Shown: one piece after another, positions 12,401-23,232 of the stretch
Position numbering within the stretch: the stretch's first letter is position 1
How the letters are laid out: the number at the start of each line of letters is the position of its first letter
Assembly (NCBI GenBank): GCA_019633425.1
Contig: WSUB01000002.1
Span: 558,001 to 622,000 of the forward strand
From: Tulasnella sp. 424
Lineage: Eukaryota > Basidiomycota > Agaricomycetes > Cantharellales > Tulasnellaceae
Direction: 5' to 3'
DNA length: 64,000 nt
Notes under the pieces: generated by a model
Told to the model about the DNA's origin: nothing
Databases searched by the model: none
Seen by the model: the letters and a program-made list of their open reading frames with translations, nothing else
Made by a program: the position numbers and the translations under genes

Positions 12401-13201
12401 CTCTGCGAACTCGGCAGTTTGGAAACCTACTTGGCCGGCTACGGAAAGATCCACGACAGGCTGGATGAGAGTCGCCTTTGGAAGATCCTTTCCGAAGTAG
12501 CCAATGGATTGTTGCACATTCACCGATGCGGAGTTCTACATCTTGATCTCAAGCCGGCCAACATCTTTGTCACCGACGAAGGAAGACTCCGGATCGGAGA
12601 CTTCGGCATGGCTACGCGCTGGCCAAGATTGGAGGCCCAGTCAAAGGATGGTGGAGGCTTTGAACGCGAAGGCGACAGAGAATATTTGGCGGCTGAAATT
12701 CTCGTTGGTATTTACGGTCCTGCTGCCGATATCTTCAGCTTCGGGATGATCATGCTAGAGGCTGCAGGCAATATCGTTGTTCCTTCATAGTAAGTATTTC
12801 TTTGGATAGCGTTCCCAAGACCTACCACTGACTTGCTTTGCGTCCCATCTAGCGGCGAAATGTGGCACGCGTTGAGAAACGATGACTTCTCAGCTGTTTG
12901 TCTGGATGGCTATTCCTATGTCCTGGTCAACACCATCCGGTCTATGATGGCTTCAGACTATACCACTCGGCCAAGTATCGAAGCGCTAAGCACCATGGAC
13001 CCTGTCCTTCATGCCCGAGCTGCTATGAAGAGAACACGACTCGATAGGGCCGGCACTGGCAAGATGTTCAAAGCGAGCGCCTTTGCCGCTGAAGGCCCAG
13101 GATTCCTTACTGAGATCTTGGGTGCGGAGGTCGCCGCAACCATTCAGCCCGCCCCAGTAGGCAATGCTCCAGGTGATATGGACATGGACCTTGGGGAGTA
13201 G
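9449..13201 (+). CDS. wee1: Wee1-type protein kinase
   Basis: Wee1 phosphorylates the inhibitory tyrosine of Cdk1 and delays mitotic entry. The protein is about 1.2 k residues. Roughly the first 870 are disordered and Ser/Pro-rich with many SP/TP sites, as in fungal Wee1. The C-terminal kinase domain has the glycine loop GKGTFGQVF, lysine in FAVKRSKP, a catalytic loop HLDLKPANIF (the HLDLKPANI form is typical of Wee1), IGDFGMATRW and the Wee1-specific EGDREYLAAEIL. The APE motif reads AAE. Introns: 10962-11024 (63 nt, stop-free), 12183-12237, and about 12792-12852, which rejoins VPSYGEMWHALRNDD, also a Wee1 feature. The start is the ATG at 9449; the frame is open upstream but has no earlier ATG. 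A short uORF lies at 9214-9255. Confidence 0.92.
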
Positions 13202-13768
13202 GCGAGTCCTGTAGTTCCCTGTCACAATCCGCACGGCGTGCATTGTGCTGACAGCCACAGATTCACTGGCCAAAGCCGTTTTCATTTCGGTTGTCATGCA
13301 CCATTACCCTCTCATCATTCCATATCATTTTCCGCTGCTATCGTCATTGTGCTATCATCTCTTGCTTTCCGCCTTTATGTTCATATTGTTAATACTGTTC
13401 CCGCCTTGGACTAGCTCTCTTGTTCTCGCTGACGCCTTGTTCTTTCACCTGCCTCGCGGATACCCTTCCGTAGATAACTGACTATGCACGTACCGTAAGA
13501 TTCGTTCTACTTTGCTTTACCTTGTTTTTCGCTTGCTATGTCGATACGTTGTAGATGATTGGGCGTTTCTTGCTTTCCTATGGCATGTACATCAATCCGA
13601 GTTTTGCTCCTTCCTCTTGTTGATTGTGTGTGTGTCTCTCCTGAGCTTCGGGCTGCGGTGATCCCCGCTTTTGGAACCTCCACTCCGGCTGGCGCACTCG
13701 GCAAAGCACACGTCAGTGACGCATGTTGGGTCTCAGCCCAGAAAAGTCCAATCTGGCAGGAGCACAGT
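13202..13768. other. wee1 3' flank and spacer
   Basis: About 0.57 kb, T-rich after the wee1 stop and consistent with a 3' UTR. It passes into the promoter of the downstream dehydrogenase. No gene was recognised. Confidence 0.4.
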
Positions 13769-13777
13769 TATATAAAA
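13769..13777 (+). promoter_or_regulatory. TATA box of short-chain dehydrogenase gene
   Basis: TATATAAAA lies 59 bp upstream of the ATG at 13836, a usual spacing for a fungal TATA element followed by a short leader. No other gene start is nearby. Confidence 0.55.
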
Positions 13778-13835
13778 AGGCGTCTGCTGCTCAGGAGACC
13801 TCGCGCAGTTTACACTAACCAGAAACCTTCAAGCC

Positions 13836-15290
13836 ATGGGTATCGTAGGTTCCAAACGTTCTTATAACCCAGATCAGGACATCCCAGACCTGAGTGGAAA
13901 GGTGATCATCGTCACTGGGGGTAATACCGGCGTAGGTTACCACACTGTGAAGGCGTTGGTGAAGCACAATGCAAAAGTAAGTCTTTCGTGGTTTAGGGTG
14001 ATAATCTGGCTTGACACACTCCCCCCTTCTTGTCCTCGGGGTCTAAATCAAGGTCTACATGGCTTCTCGGAACGAGAGTCGTGCGACGGGTGCCATCGCA
14101 CAATTGACAGCCGAGGGTGCCCTGGACGGCAAAGGCCAAGTAGAATGGCTGAAATTGGACTTGTCGAGCCCTGAAAACATTAAAGCTGCTGTTGAAGAGT
14201 TCCAGAAGAAAGAGAAACGGGTCGACGTACTAGGTTAGCCTGATTGTTTTAACCAGAGCGACGCGTGACTTACCTGCTTCCTGTTTTCTCCGAACCTTCA
14301 AGTCAACAATGCAGGCGTGTAAGCCCCCAGCAAGAAAGGCAGGAGCGCATGAGTTGATTTTGCCTATTTTGGACGCAGGCTCCCTACACCCGGCATATTC
14401 GAGCCCGCAGACACGAAGATACCAATCTGCCAACTGATGATGAGCAAGTATGTGCGTTCATATGAGTACACCCGGCCTTTGAAGCGCTAACTGTTCGTAG
14501 CCATGTTGGACCCTTCATATTTACTATGCAGCTTTTACCTTTATTAAAGGCAACGGCCGCCGAGCCTGGCTCTGACGTGCGGATCGTAAATGTAAGTCCT
14601 GGCACGCTCGCACTAGCTTTCGTCGCACTAATGGGATGAGATCGAACGTGACAGGTTGCGTCCTCGGGGCATGCAACGACGATGAAGAACGACTGGAAGA
14701 ACGGGAACTGGAACTGGAAGTCGGTTGGGTTCCAGCAGGACATCGAAGCATACGGTACGATTGTCCAGAACATGACGTGATGTTCGAAAGACTGGAATCG
14801 AAAACCATCCCCCGTGCAGGCTCATCCAAACTGGCGAATATGCTGACCTGCAAGGAGCTACAGCGGAGACTTGACGAAGAAGGCATTCCTATTGTGTCGA
14901 TTATGCTTCATCCTGGAACTGTTTACACCGGTGAGCAAACACGAGTTGCCATACGTCCCTGGCCGATGCGGCTGAACCGCGGTCGCTGACCCTTTTCTGT
15001 ATTGCCCCCCAGACGGAGGTGCTGCATCGTTTAGGAATGTTCCGTTTATTGGGTCCCTTGTCGTCGCCCCGATTATGAAGTACCTAGTATGTTTGACGCC
15101 TGAGCAAGGCGCGTACACATCCCTCTTCGCGGCTACCTCCCCTGTTGTGAAGGAACAGAAGACTCAGTATTCTGGGGCGTACCTAGTTCCATTTGGGACC
15201 ATCACGAAGCCAAGTGCAGAATGTGAAGACCTCCAGGCTGCTAGGGATTGTTGGAAAACTACGGAGAAGGTCGTCGAACAACTGTATTAG
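13836..15290 (+). CDS. classical short-chain dehydrogenase/reductase (SDR)
   Basis: This is an NAD(P)-dependent oxidoreductase with a Rossmann fold, of the large fungal group resembling retinol dehydrogenase/WW-domain oxidoreductase-like SDRs. The first exon carries the cofactor motif [12 protein letters not shown] (TGxxxGxG). Later exons give [39 protein letters not shown] (NNAG), [27 protein letters not shown] (catalytic Ser region) and, after an intron at about 14755-14819, [16 protein letters not shown] with the YxxxK catalytic pair. HPGTVYTD follows, and the last exon ends with EKVVEQLY at 15290. Length is about 330 residues over roughly eight exons, normal for the family. A TATA box precedes it. 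The substrate cannot be deduced. Confidence 0.88.
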
Positions 15291-16481
15291 GCTGTTAATA
15301 CACGGGGCACCACATTATGCGGAGATACGACAGAACCTTCTCTGACGGCATCAAAACGTGCTTGTAGGCGGTTGATACAATTGCCCGAGGCAGGAGACCT
15401 CTACCCGGTTGTCAGGCCCCTTTGACTTTAAAACGTGAACCACAACGGCGTCTTTGAAAAGCGGTGCTATTCACGGGATTTGTTTTTGTTTTGATAGTTA
15501 GAGGGGAGCGAGGAAATCGCCGCGGATGAGGGCCCTCGATGACCGGCCCTTCCCGCTTCGCTGGTAGTCCGGTACCTGTACAGTGTCTCACTTGACCTGA
15601 AATCTGTGGGACAGTGGCAAAACCCGAGATTTCAAGTCCAAGAGGCTAATCGGAAACCTGCACTAAGGTGGCTCTAAGGCGCGTTCATGGAGGTTATGGC
15701 ACAGCCTCGCGCCGCGCGATTTCTTTTAACGGAATATTCCAAACTCGATCATGCAGGTAAAGTCGCCTCAATCGACAAAGGGTTTTCAGTCCAAGGCAGA
15801 ACGCTGGTGTGGACGGCTAGTCGGGTAAAGTGTCACGAATTTGACTTACGAAGAGGACTGCGTTTACGGGAGCGGCCCCGACTTGTAATGAAAGCATGAG
15901 AAGTCGGGAGCCGCTTCGCGATGTTGTAAATATGTCGTCAAGTTCGAGCGCTTCGATAAAACTCAAGCAGCAAAAAAGATCCGACCAAGAAGCGTTTCAG
16001 GTCGACTCGTGGAAAGGTAAGGACACTCAGATTCCGGTGTGCGCGGCCCCCAGATCGACTCGAGCGCGGGGCTGGGTGACAACCGATTTTTCTATGAAGG
16101 TACAGATCGTTGGATTTTGCGCGCAATATTTCCAATGACGCATCGGAGGCTGGGTGGGAGTCCACATCGACGGCATAGGCGATGAGTGCAATGCTTGGCG
16201 GAGAAGTCGGCGCACAGCATTGCAGCGTCGAAAAACACGACGTCGAGGCGGAAATCGGAAATCGGCGATGACCTCGGGGTGTCAAGGAAAGAAGAGCGAA
16301 CGAGTGAGCGTCCCTGGTCCTGGGTCTTTTGGGTTTGGTGTAGTGTCAGGATTGAAGCAGGCTTCTACGGGCCGTCATTCGCAGAGGAGACGGTTGCGTT
16401 TGTGGGAACAGCTTCCTTCAAAAGACTCGCGCCCGCATCGCGATCCTTCTCCCCCTCGCCGTGCCTCCCCCCTCCCCCTCC
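15291..16481. other. 1.2-kb spacer upstream of homeodomain gene
   Basis: No coding exon with family similarity was recognised on either strand. The right part (about 16400-16480) is CT-rich, as in fungal core promoters and leaders. This long spacer probably carries regulatory DNA for the transcription-factor gene that follows. Confidence 0.4.
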
Positions 16482-19197
16482 ATGTCCCATAACAATCTCG
16501 TATTTCAATCGCATACCCATAATTTCCCGCAACCCATGTTTAATGAACAGCAGCATCATTTACCTCTCTTTCAATACAACACAGCTTACTTCAACCCGTA
16601 TGAAGTGAAGCATCGAAAGCGCACATCTCGCGCCCAACTCACTGTTCTAGAAGCAACATTCCAAGAGAACAACAAGCCTTCTAGCGCAACGAAGAAGGCC
16701 CTCGCAGCCCAGCTGGACATGCCCATCCGGAATGTCCAAGTTTGGTTCCAGAACAGGTCAGTCCGTATTCAAATCTTCGCTCCCTTTCCAAATTTCAATA
16801 GCGCCCGGCGGTTGGCTGCGAATCGGGAGCACTCGTCTAACTTGTCGGCCCTACCCTACCATAGACGAGCCAAAGATAAGAATCTCGCGGCAAAGGCAAA
16901 GGCAAAGGAGGCAGCGGCGGCAGCAGCAGCTGATCAGGCAGCGAGGGAGGGTGTCGATGACGACGACGACGAGGACTTTGACGATGAACTATCATGCAAG
17001 GCCGAATCAACCACTCCGCCGGCAGGTTCCTCATCAAGCTCAGCAGCGTCCACGTTGAGTCCACCTTCCAACCTTGCACTTCGTCGCGGATCAGCACCCA
17101 ACCTTCGCGGCAACACACCACCTGATTTCGCATCATCTACCTCGACGTTCAAGATTCACCCCTCTCCGCACCAGGCAGCCGCACGATCAGCCTCTGACTC
17201 TGTCCGCACCATTGGCAATCCAAGCCTCGCCCAACCTCCTAACGATGCCAACGTCCCCGCTGGTGTCAATCTTGGACGGCGAAAGTCTCTTCCGGCGTTC
17301 CATCCGTCTTTGCAACGTCAACCTGGGATCCCACAAATCCCTTCTCTCCCAACCGTCGCGGATGTCAACAGAGACTCAAAATCTCCCGAAGCGGACGCAA
17401 GGCGGCTTGCCCTTGGTGCTCCAGGTGCAGGATCTGGAGCGAGCGGAGATGACATGGGCCATGGCGGAGTTTACCGGTCCGCTAGTTCAAGCAGACTCTC
17501 TGCCGCCGCTGCAGCGCCATACCCAACACCCTCCTCTCGCGGAGCCTCTGGCGCCTTGATGACTTACAGGTCAGGCTCGACACCTGGTACTGGCGTCTTC
17601 CGTATCCCGGCAAATCCAAACCCTTCAAACCAGTCGTGGCAAGGGACCTCCACCGTGAACTCTGAAGATGCATCGTTCCCCGGTGGCTTGAGACAGCAGA
17701 CTTCTTCAACGCCCAGCGAGAACAATGCCAATCAACCTTATTCGTTCCCACCTCGCCCCTATGGAGATATTCCTCGCGCTGGTCCTTTGCCTAGCAAGGA
17801 CTTTGTCTTTGGAGACTCTGGTGGAGCAGTGTCAAGTGCTGGACCATTCCGAGACAGCCCGCCTTCCACTGCCAACGAGGACGATGAGGAGCGCGTCCGT
17901 GGCTTGATGCAATCCCATCGATTTGGATCCTTCGCTTCGGAATTCAGCATCGAAAGCGACGCGACAGGCACGACTGCCACGACCGCGACCTCCACCGAAT
18001 TTAGTCCCCTTACCCTTGGCGTACCGCAAGCTCCCGCAGCAGCTTTCCGCGCAAGGTACCCAGGGTTTGGGCGAGGAGGACCTGGCTTCGGACACGCCAA
18101 CACGGACTCGGGGCTTGGTGCCTCGATCTCCTATGGAATGACATCCGGTTCTGTCGCGGGACTTCCGGGACTCAGCGCCGGTCCAGTGAGCTACCCGACC
18201 AAGTTTGACCCGGAATCCAGACGAGCGTCTTGGTAGGTCCATCGGATGGGTTTCTCGAAGTTTCGAAGTTTACTCACATTACGTTCGCCGCTCCCACAGC
18301 CCTGCACATTTCATACAAGACATGGCATCACTTGCTGTTGACCAATTCAACCAAAGAGATGCTCGGGACATTGACCAAGGCCTGAGTCACAATCCCCTGC
18401 CCCCGTCATTGGCTGTAAGGCGAGGTGTTATTCGAAAGTCCACCTCTGGAGTGGGGCTGGGCAGATCACCTTTGGGCATCCAAGTTCCCAACTCCTTTGG
18501 TGGGCATAGCTACCACGAGGTGCCAGAAGAGTCTGAACATGAACCACCTCAAACGGCCACCGTCGGGGAATACACACAAGTTTTCGAGCGGCCAAGCTTC
18601 TCTCTCGACTCATCTGCCCCAAGTACCGCGTCAGATGCCACGAGCCATGGCACAGCTTCAAGTCCCGAAACATACTACAATCCATCTGGATCGGGCCAAC
18701 AGACGTCTTCACTAGATAATTCTTCGTTCCCTAATTCCCTCCCAACCAACTCGCATCCAAATATGTTGGACGCGGATCTCACAGCAAACCTCGCATACCC
18801 CGTGTACATGTCCAACTTGACCCAAGAGCCGTTCGATAACTCGCTATTCTACAACAACGGGTCGCAGCAGAACTCCCAACCGCAGCTGGTCAACTCGCAG
18901 ATGTCCTTCTCTACGGACAACTTCCAGACCCAGCAATCGATCTTTGACCCCAACTACCCTTTCAATGGCTACGATGCTAACGCGAATCAGCCGCTTCAAC
19001 AACAACCGGTCAGCGGTTTTGAAACACAGCAGCAACAGCAGCAGCAGCAGCAGCAGGCCGCCTCCTCGTATACAAATTCGAATTCTTCATTCACTTCATT
19101 CCTCCACGCACCTGTCCCCGTTCCTTCGCCGTCGTCATCGTCTCTCGCTGGAGCACTCAAGAGTGATAACAGCGCATTGAATCAGCAACAATGGTAA
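16482..19197 (+). CDS. homeodomain transcription factor with polyQ C-terminus
   Basis: A predicted nuclear DNA-binding regulator of about 850 residues. The homeodomain lies near residues 45-105: KHRKRTSRAQLTVLEATF for helix 1, PSSATKKALAAQL, then NVQVWFQNRRAKDK in helix 3, where W, F, N and R match the invariant recognition-helix residues. A 108-nt intron (16757-16864) interrupts helix 3 between WFQNR and RAKDK. It is stop-free and a multiple of three. After the homeodomain come a Lys/Ala-rich basic helix, an acidic D/E run and long Ser/Pro-rich disorder. A second intron (about 18234-18299) leads to a last exon rich in Asn and Gln with a run of ten Gln near 19030-19056. It is of the non-TALE type seen in agaricomycete developmental regulators; I cannot assign an orthologue. 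The start is the first in-frame ATG after a CT-rich leader. Confidence 0.88.
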
Positions 19198-19680
19198 ACA
19201 TTCATTATTTCTCCCGTTTCTCCTTATATCTGCCATACGTTATCTCCTTCCGTCATTCTTTTGTCTCCATTTCGGTTTTTCTTGGTCATCTCCTCGTCTT
19301 GCTTCTCTTTTATGCTACCTCACAGACCGTATCGCTACAGGACAATTTCCGTGAGTTCGTTTCGTGTACCAAATTCTCAAAATTTTGTGTTGCTGCAGCT
19401 TGTGATGCTCTCGGATATCAACCGGTTCTCACTACCTAAAAAGCCTTTTACTTCGTCCGTTCCTTTTTTTTTCCCTCTCTCTGTTTCTGTGGATATCTCA
19501 GTTCCTTTTCTCTGTCATCTATACTGTCTGTTCTTGTGAAAAGAAAAATCTGGGCAATGCTATTCGTTCGTGCAATTAAACGGTGGCTGAGTGTGAGATT
19601 GGCTTTGTGTGTGTTTGTTGCGGCGACTTCCAAAAAACTCGAACCTCTACTCCTCATCTTTCAGCATTAGCATCGACGCG
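19198..19680. other. T-rich spacer, homeodomain gene 3' UTR to uS9m leader
   Basis: Strongly T/C-rich sequence between two co-directional genes. It most likely holds the 3' UTR of the homeodomain gene and the promoter of the ribosomal protein gene. No coding exon was recognised. Confidence 0.4.
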
Positions 19681-20825
19681 ATGAACCGGACAAGAACACT
19701 TCAACGGCTAGTATGTAGAAGAACCTACGCTACTCAGCCATTTGTCCCGCAGCCCGGATCGACTGAGCAGAGATGGCTCCTCCCTCTCCCTCAACGTCCA
19801 AAACCGGAATCCCCTTCATTCTTCACTGGCGCTCAATCCTATCAAGACACGATTATCACGCTAGAAACGGCACTCACTTCAGCGCGCCAACAACTCAAGG
19901 AAGCACATGTCTTCCCCGTCCCAGATCATCTCAAGACAACCCTGCCAACAAATACCAGCGTGTTCAAAAAGCGCGAAGAGATGAGCCAAGCCATCGAGCA
20001 AACCAAAATCCGACCTACTGAGTACAAGAAAGTCCTCAAGCTTCTTAACGAACTGCACCACCTAAGGACCGTTGCGGAATTCGGAAAACAATGGGAAATT
20101 GAAGAGGGCTTGTCGGGGTTGTTGGAGAATTTCGAGAGGGATAATAAAGCCGACATTTTGGCTCTTCGGTTTGGCCAGAACGGGTTGACGGAGGGAGAAG
20201 AAGCCGAGCTGGAGAGAGCCCAATTTGATAAGCACGGGAGGACTTATGCGTTGGGAAAGAGGAAGAACAGCTCTGCAAGAGTTTGGATCATCCCTGCGAA
20301 GCAGGCATCGACTACCCCTGCTGCCTCAACGACTACGGGATCAGCGACGATCACTTCGCCTGCACCCGAAGTCAAGGCAAGCCAGATCCTTATCAACAAC
20401 TTGCCGCTGGCGGAGTATTTCCCAACTGTGACAGATAGGGAGAAGGTCACTCGTCCGTTGAAGCTTGCTGGTGTCTTGGGAGCGTACAACGTTTTCGCGC
20501 TGGTGCGCGGAGGTGGGACGACGGGTCAGTCCGGAGCGTTGGCACATGGAATTGCCAAGGCTTTGATTCCCCATGTACCTGACACCGCGAAGATCTTGTC
20601 TAAATGTGAGTCCACGTTGGTTGGACATGCCTTTGAACCTGGGACTGACCAATTGCCTACAACCCCTAGCTGGATTGACGAGGCGCGATCCCCGTATGGT
20701 GGAGAGGAAGAAGACCGGTTTGGCCAAGGCCAGGAAAGCGGTATGTCGTTTACTACGGCTGGGCATTGGCAGTCTCAGTTTCCTCACCCTTCACGATGTC
20801 TTAGTATGCATGGGTCAAGCGATAA
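19681..20825 (+). CDS. MRPS9: mitochondrial small-subunit ribosomal protein uS9m (MRPS9)
   Basis: A component of the mitochondrial 30S subunit whose C-terminal tail reaches the decoding site. The ATG at 19681 begins with MNRTRTLQRLVCRRTYATQ, a basic, Arg-rich presequence typical for matrix import. An extension of about 180 residues precedes the bacterial-type S9 core, which shows ALGKRKNSSARVWIIP, NNLPLAEYFPTVTDR, LGAYNVFALVRGGGTTGQSG and ALAHGIAKAL. Two introns near the 3' end (about 20607-20670 and 20742-20804) must be removed to give SGLTRRDPRMVERKKTGLAK and the conserved C-terminal WVKR ending at 20825. Without splicing the frame runs on to 20994 into unrelated sequence. The region between 20825 and that stop is 3' UTR. 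Identification is firm. Confidence 0.9.
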
Positions 20826-21459
20826 AGGCGTCTCTCTTTTATGGCAGCATATCCTTTTGTCTATTATTATGGAATTCCCCGTGTCTTCTTCTGATACCGT
20901 GCCCGTCGTTCGCCTGCGGATCGGCCTAAGAATGAACGTCAATCCCTGCAGACGGCGAGGGTGTGAGTCCATTACCTACTCGACGCTCGGATAATGCCAG
21001 TGCCTCCCTTCGCCCTGCACAACGATTCGAAAGCTATTTGGTTAGCTAGTAAGGAACAGAATCCGCATTCCTCCGCATGCTCTCAGCCTCAAAATTGCTT
21101 CTTACCCGCTCGCTGACAGTTATCCTGGCACTCGCCCTGTAGTCGTTAATGAAGAATCGCTGAGGTTCTAGGGCTATTCCTATCCTCATTGTCGAAGGTT
21201 AGTAAACGGGCGGCATAACTTGGCTTGCACTGTTGGTTTAAGCTTGGTGAATGAATCGAACTGGGCCCGTCATCGCGGCTCAAGAAAACGCATTCCAAAC
21301 TAGGCAAGCTTGATCATCCCTTGTCTGACAGAGTATTCCATGATTGGAAGAATGAGCGTTCGGCGATCGTATGTGTTCGCCGAGTCTTCTTTCTGGTGGT
21401 AGCTTTGCCAAGGGCGAGTACCTTGTTGGGCAGACCCAATCTGCCTTTGGCTGCCCGCG
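20826..21459. other. spacer before SDR remnant
   Basis: About 0.63 kb downstream of uS9m. It ends with the TATAAAAGG element at 21460-21468 that belongs to the extended-SDR remnant. No gene was recognised on either strand. Confidence 0.4.
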
Positions 21460-21468
21460 TATAAAAGG
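21460..21468 (+). promoter_or_regulatory. TATA box in front of extended-SDR remnant
   Basis: TATAAAAGG lies 69 bp upstream of the ATG at 21529, a normal arrangement. The promoter of the decayed reductase gene therefore still looks intact. Confidence 0.45.
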
Positions 21469-21528
21469 GCCGCAAAATGCAGGACGGTACCCAACATCAT
21501 TAATAACACATTCGATCGTTTCACCTCG

Positions 21529-22200
21529 ATGCCTGTTGTTAACGCTCCCGCAACTATTCTCGTTACTGGTGTGTTCTTCAACTTTGCCTCTGCATGCCCA
21601 GTGTCGATTTCCTGCAATATTTGTAGGTGTAAACGGCTACATTTGCCCACATGTCGTCGAGACACTCTTAAAATATGGCTATTCTGTCCGTGGAGCTGTG
21701 CGATCTCTCGCCAAAGGTACCGACATCAAGAAGCTATTCGCGGAGTACGGCGATCGTGTCCAAATCGTCAAAGTCCCTGACTTCAACGAGGTAGGTTGAA
21801 CACACGACATTCAGAGGTATAGGAATACTGACGTCCTACTTCGCGAACCTAAGCCTGGTGCTTTCGACGAGGCCTTGAAAGGAGTCGAAGGCATCCTACA
21901 TTCCAGTTCACCGTTGCCTCAGAAAGTCAGCCATGTTGATAGTGATTAGTGAAGATGATTCTCGGCTGCACCGGAAAGCGATACCATGGTGCTGAATATC
22001 TTCCTTGTCCAGAAATCATGCGATGGGACGATCGCCTTATCGAATAGCACTCAACGATATGGGTAAGTTGGTAATTTGCGTCGCAGACTAGTCCCAGTCC
22101 TCGCTCGTTACGACGTTCCACTACCCCTGGAATCAAGCGCTATGTTCTCTGTGGCACTAGCGCAACCGTAATGGAACCGACGCAAGAAGAATACACTTAG
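21529..22200 (+). pseudogene. N-terminal remnant of extended SDR (Gre2/dihydroflavonol-reductase-like)
   Basis: The start at 21529 and a 59-nt intron give ATILVTGVNGYICPHVVETL, the nucleotide-binding GxxGxxG-type start of the NADP-dependent reductase family that includes yeast Gre2. RGAVRSLAKGTDIKKLF and VQIVKVPDFNE follow. After a second intron comes PGAFDEALKGVEGILHSSSP, again in family order. Reading then collapses: stops follow at about 21940, and the next recognisable family segment (GIKRYVLCGTSATVMEPTQE) appears at about 22120-22197 before a stop. The catalytic YxxxK region is not found. A colinear C-terminal remnant lies at 25508-26012. I see no way to splice these into a working enzyme. 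Family identity is good; whether both pieces come from one gene is inference. Confidence 0.72.
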
Positions 22201-23077
22201 ACTAAGGTCTGCTTCAGCGTATCTCCCAACGCTCCATCCAGCGCTCGAGTCTGATCGAATCTTGCCCAGGAGCGGTTAATTCTTCGTTAATGTTTCAGAC
22301 AACGGCGGAGGAAACTTGGCGGTTGGTCGGCGGAAACCGGGGGGGGGGACATTTTGCCTCCGTTGGTGTTTATATAGGAACCCTTCTTGACCTAATCCCC
22401 AGCCCACATCACCACTCGTGTTACAAGTCCTCTCAGCAAGCCGTTCACAAGCCTTGGCTCGAACACTTTATCTTATGGTGTGGTTGAGAAAGCTGCAACT
22501 GGGCGAACAACCAACGTTCACAACTTGATGCTCCTAGTCCGCTGTTGCAGGACGTGATTTCCTAATTAATAAACGTGTATAATCAATGGGAGCCGCAGAA
22601 CACTGTTAGGGACTGGGATGGGCTTAGCCATCTTCCGAGCAAGGAAGCCCTGATCGTCCTGCGCTTGAGAATGACGTCTTCGACGCGCTTTAGCCGCCAC
22701 AACGCCTGACCGGATTCTTGCCTGGACGTTCAAGCAGCTGGTTTGAGGTTTCACTGCACGCCCATACGGAGGTTTAATTGAGGAATTCGGAAACAATATT
22801 TGGTGTCCCCTCGTAGACGCGTATTTCGTCCCATCTATCGAGCTCGAGCGTTTGGTGCTTTGCGAGGGAGTCTTAGCTCAGGTTGACCGCTGGTTTTATG
22901 GTGAGGTTTACTGTGATGTCATGTTATAGCATCTTTCGACGACGACGCGCCTCGGCGCTCCGAGTCTCCGTACCGTCAATTGAGTCGCAGTGTCAAGATC
23001 ACCAGTGGACGACGTACGCCCAGAACCGAGTACCGTAACGGTCGGTTTCTGAACACCTCGTGGCGAGGAAGGAGTGG
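22201..23077. other. spacer between SDR remnant and coiled-coil gene
   Basis: About 0.9 kb with no recognisable gene. It includes an uninterrupted run of ten G near 22340 and small open frames on both strands without family features. The lost middle of the reductase would be expected here but was not found. Confidence 0.4.
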
Positions 23078-23087
23078 TATATATAAA
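23078..23087 (+). promoter_or_regulatory. TATA box of coiled-coil protein gene
   Basis: TATATATAAA lies 146 bp upstream of the ATG at 23233 and is followed by a pyrimidine-rich leader, as expected for a fungal core promoter. Confidence 0.5.
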
Positions 23088-23232
23088 GCTGCCTCTGGAG
23101 CTCGTCTTCTCCCCAACTTTTGACGTTCCAGCACTCTTGCCCTCGCCCTCGTCGTCTTGCCTCCACATCTCCTGCCCTCGCTCCCACTCTCAACTTGCCT
23201 CTATCTTTACTTAAGAACTCTCGCCGATCATC

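Noticed and set aside
20826..20994. Extension of the uS9m frame past 20825
   Set aside because: Splicing the last intron gives the conserved WVKR ending and a stop at 20825; the extension is unrelated sequence.
22335..22350. Run of ten G residues
   Set aside because: Simple homopolymer; could be slippage or assembly artefact and shows no associated structure.
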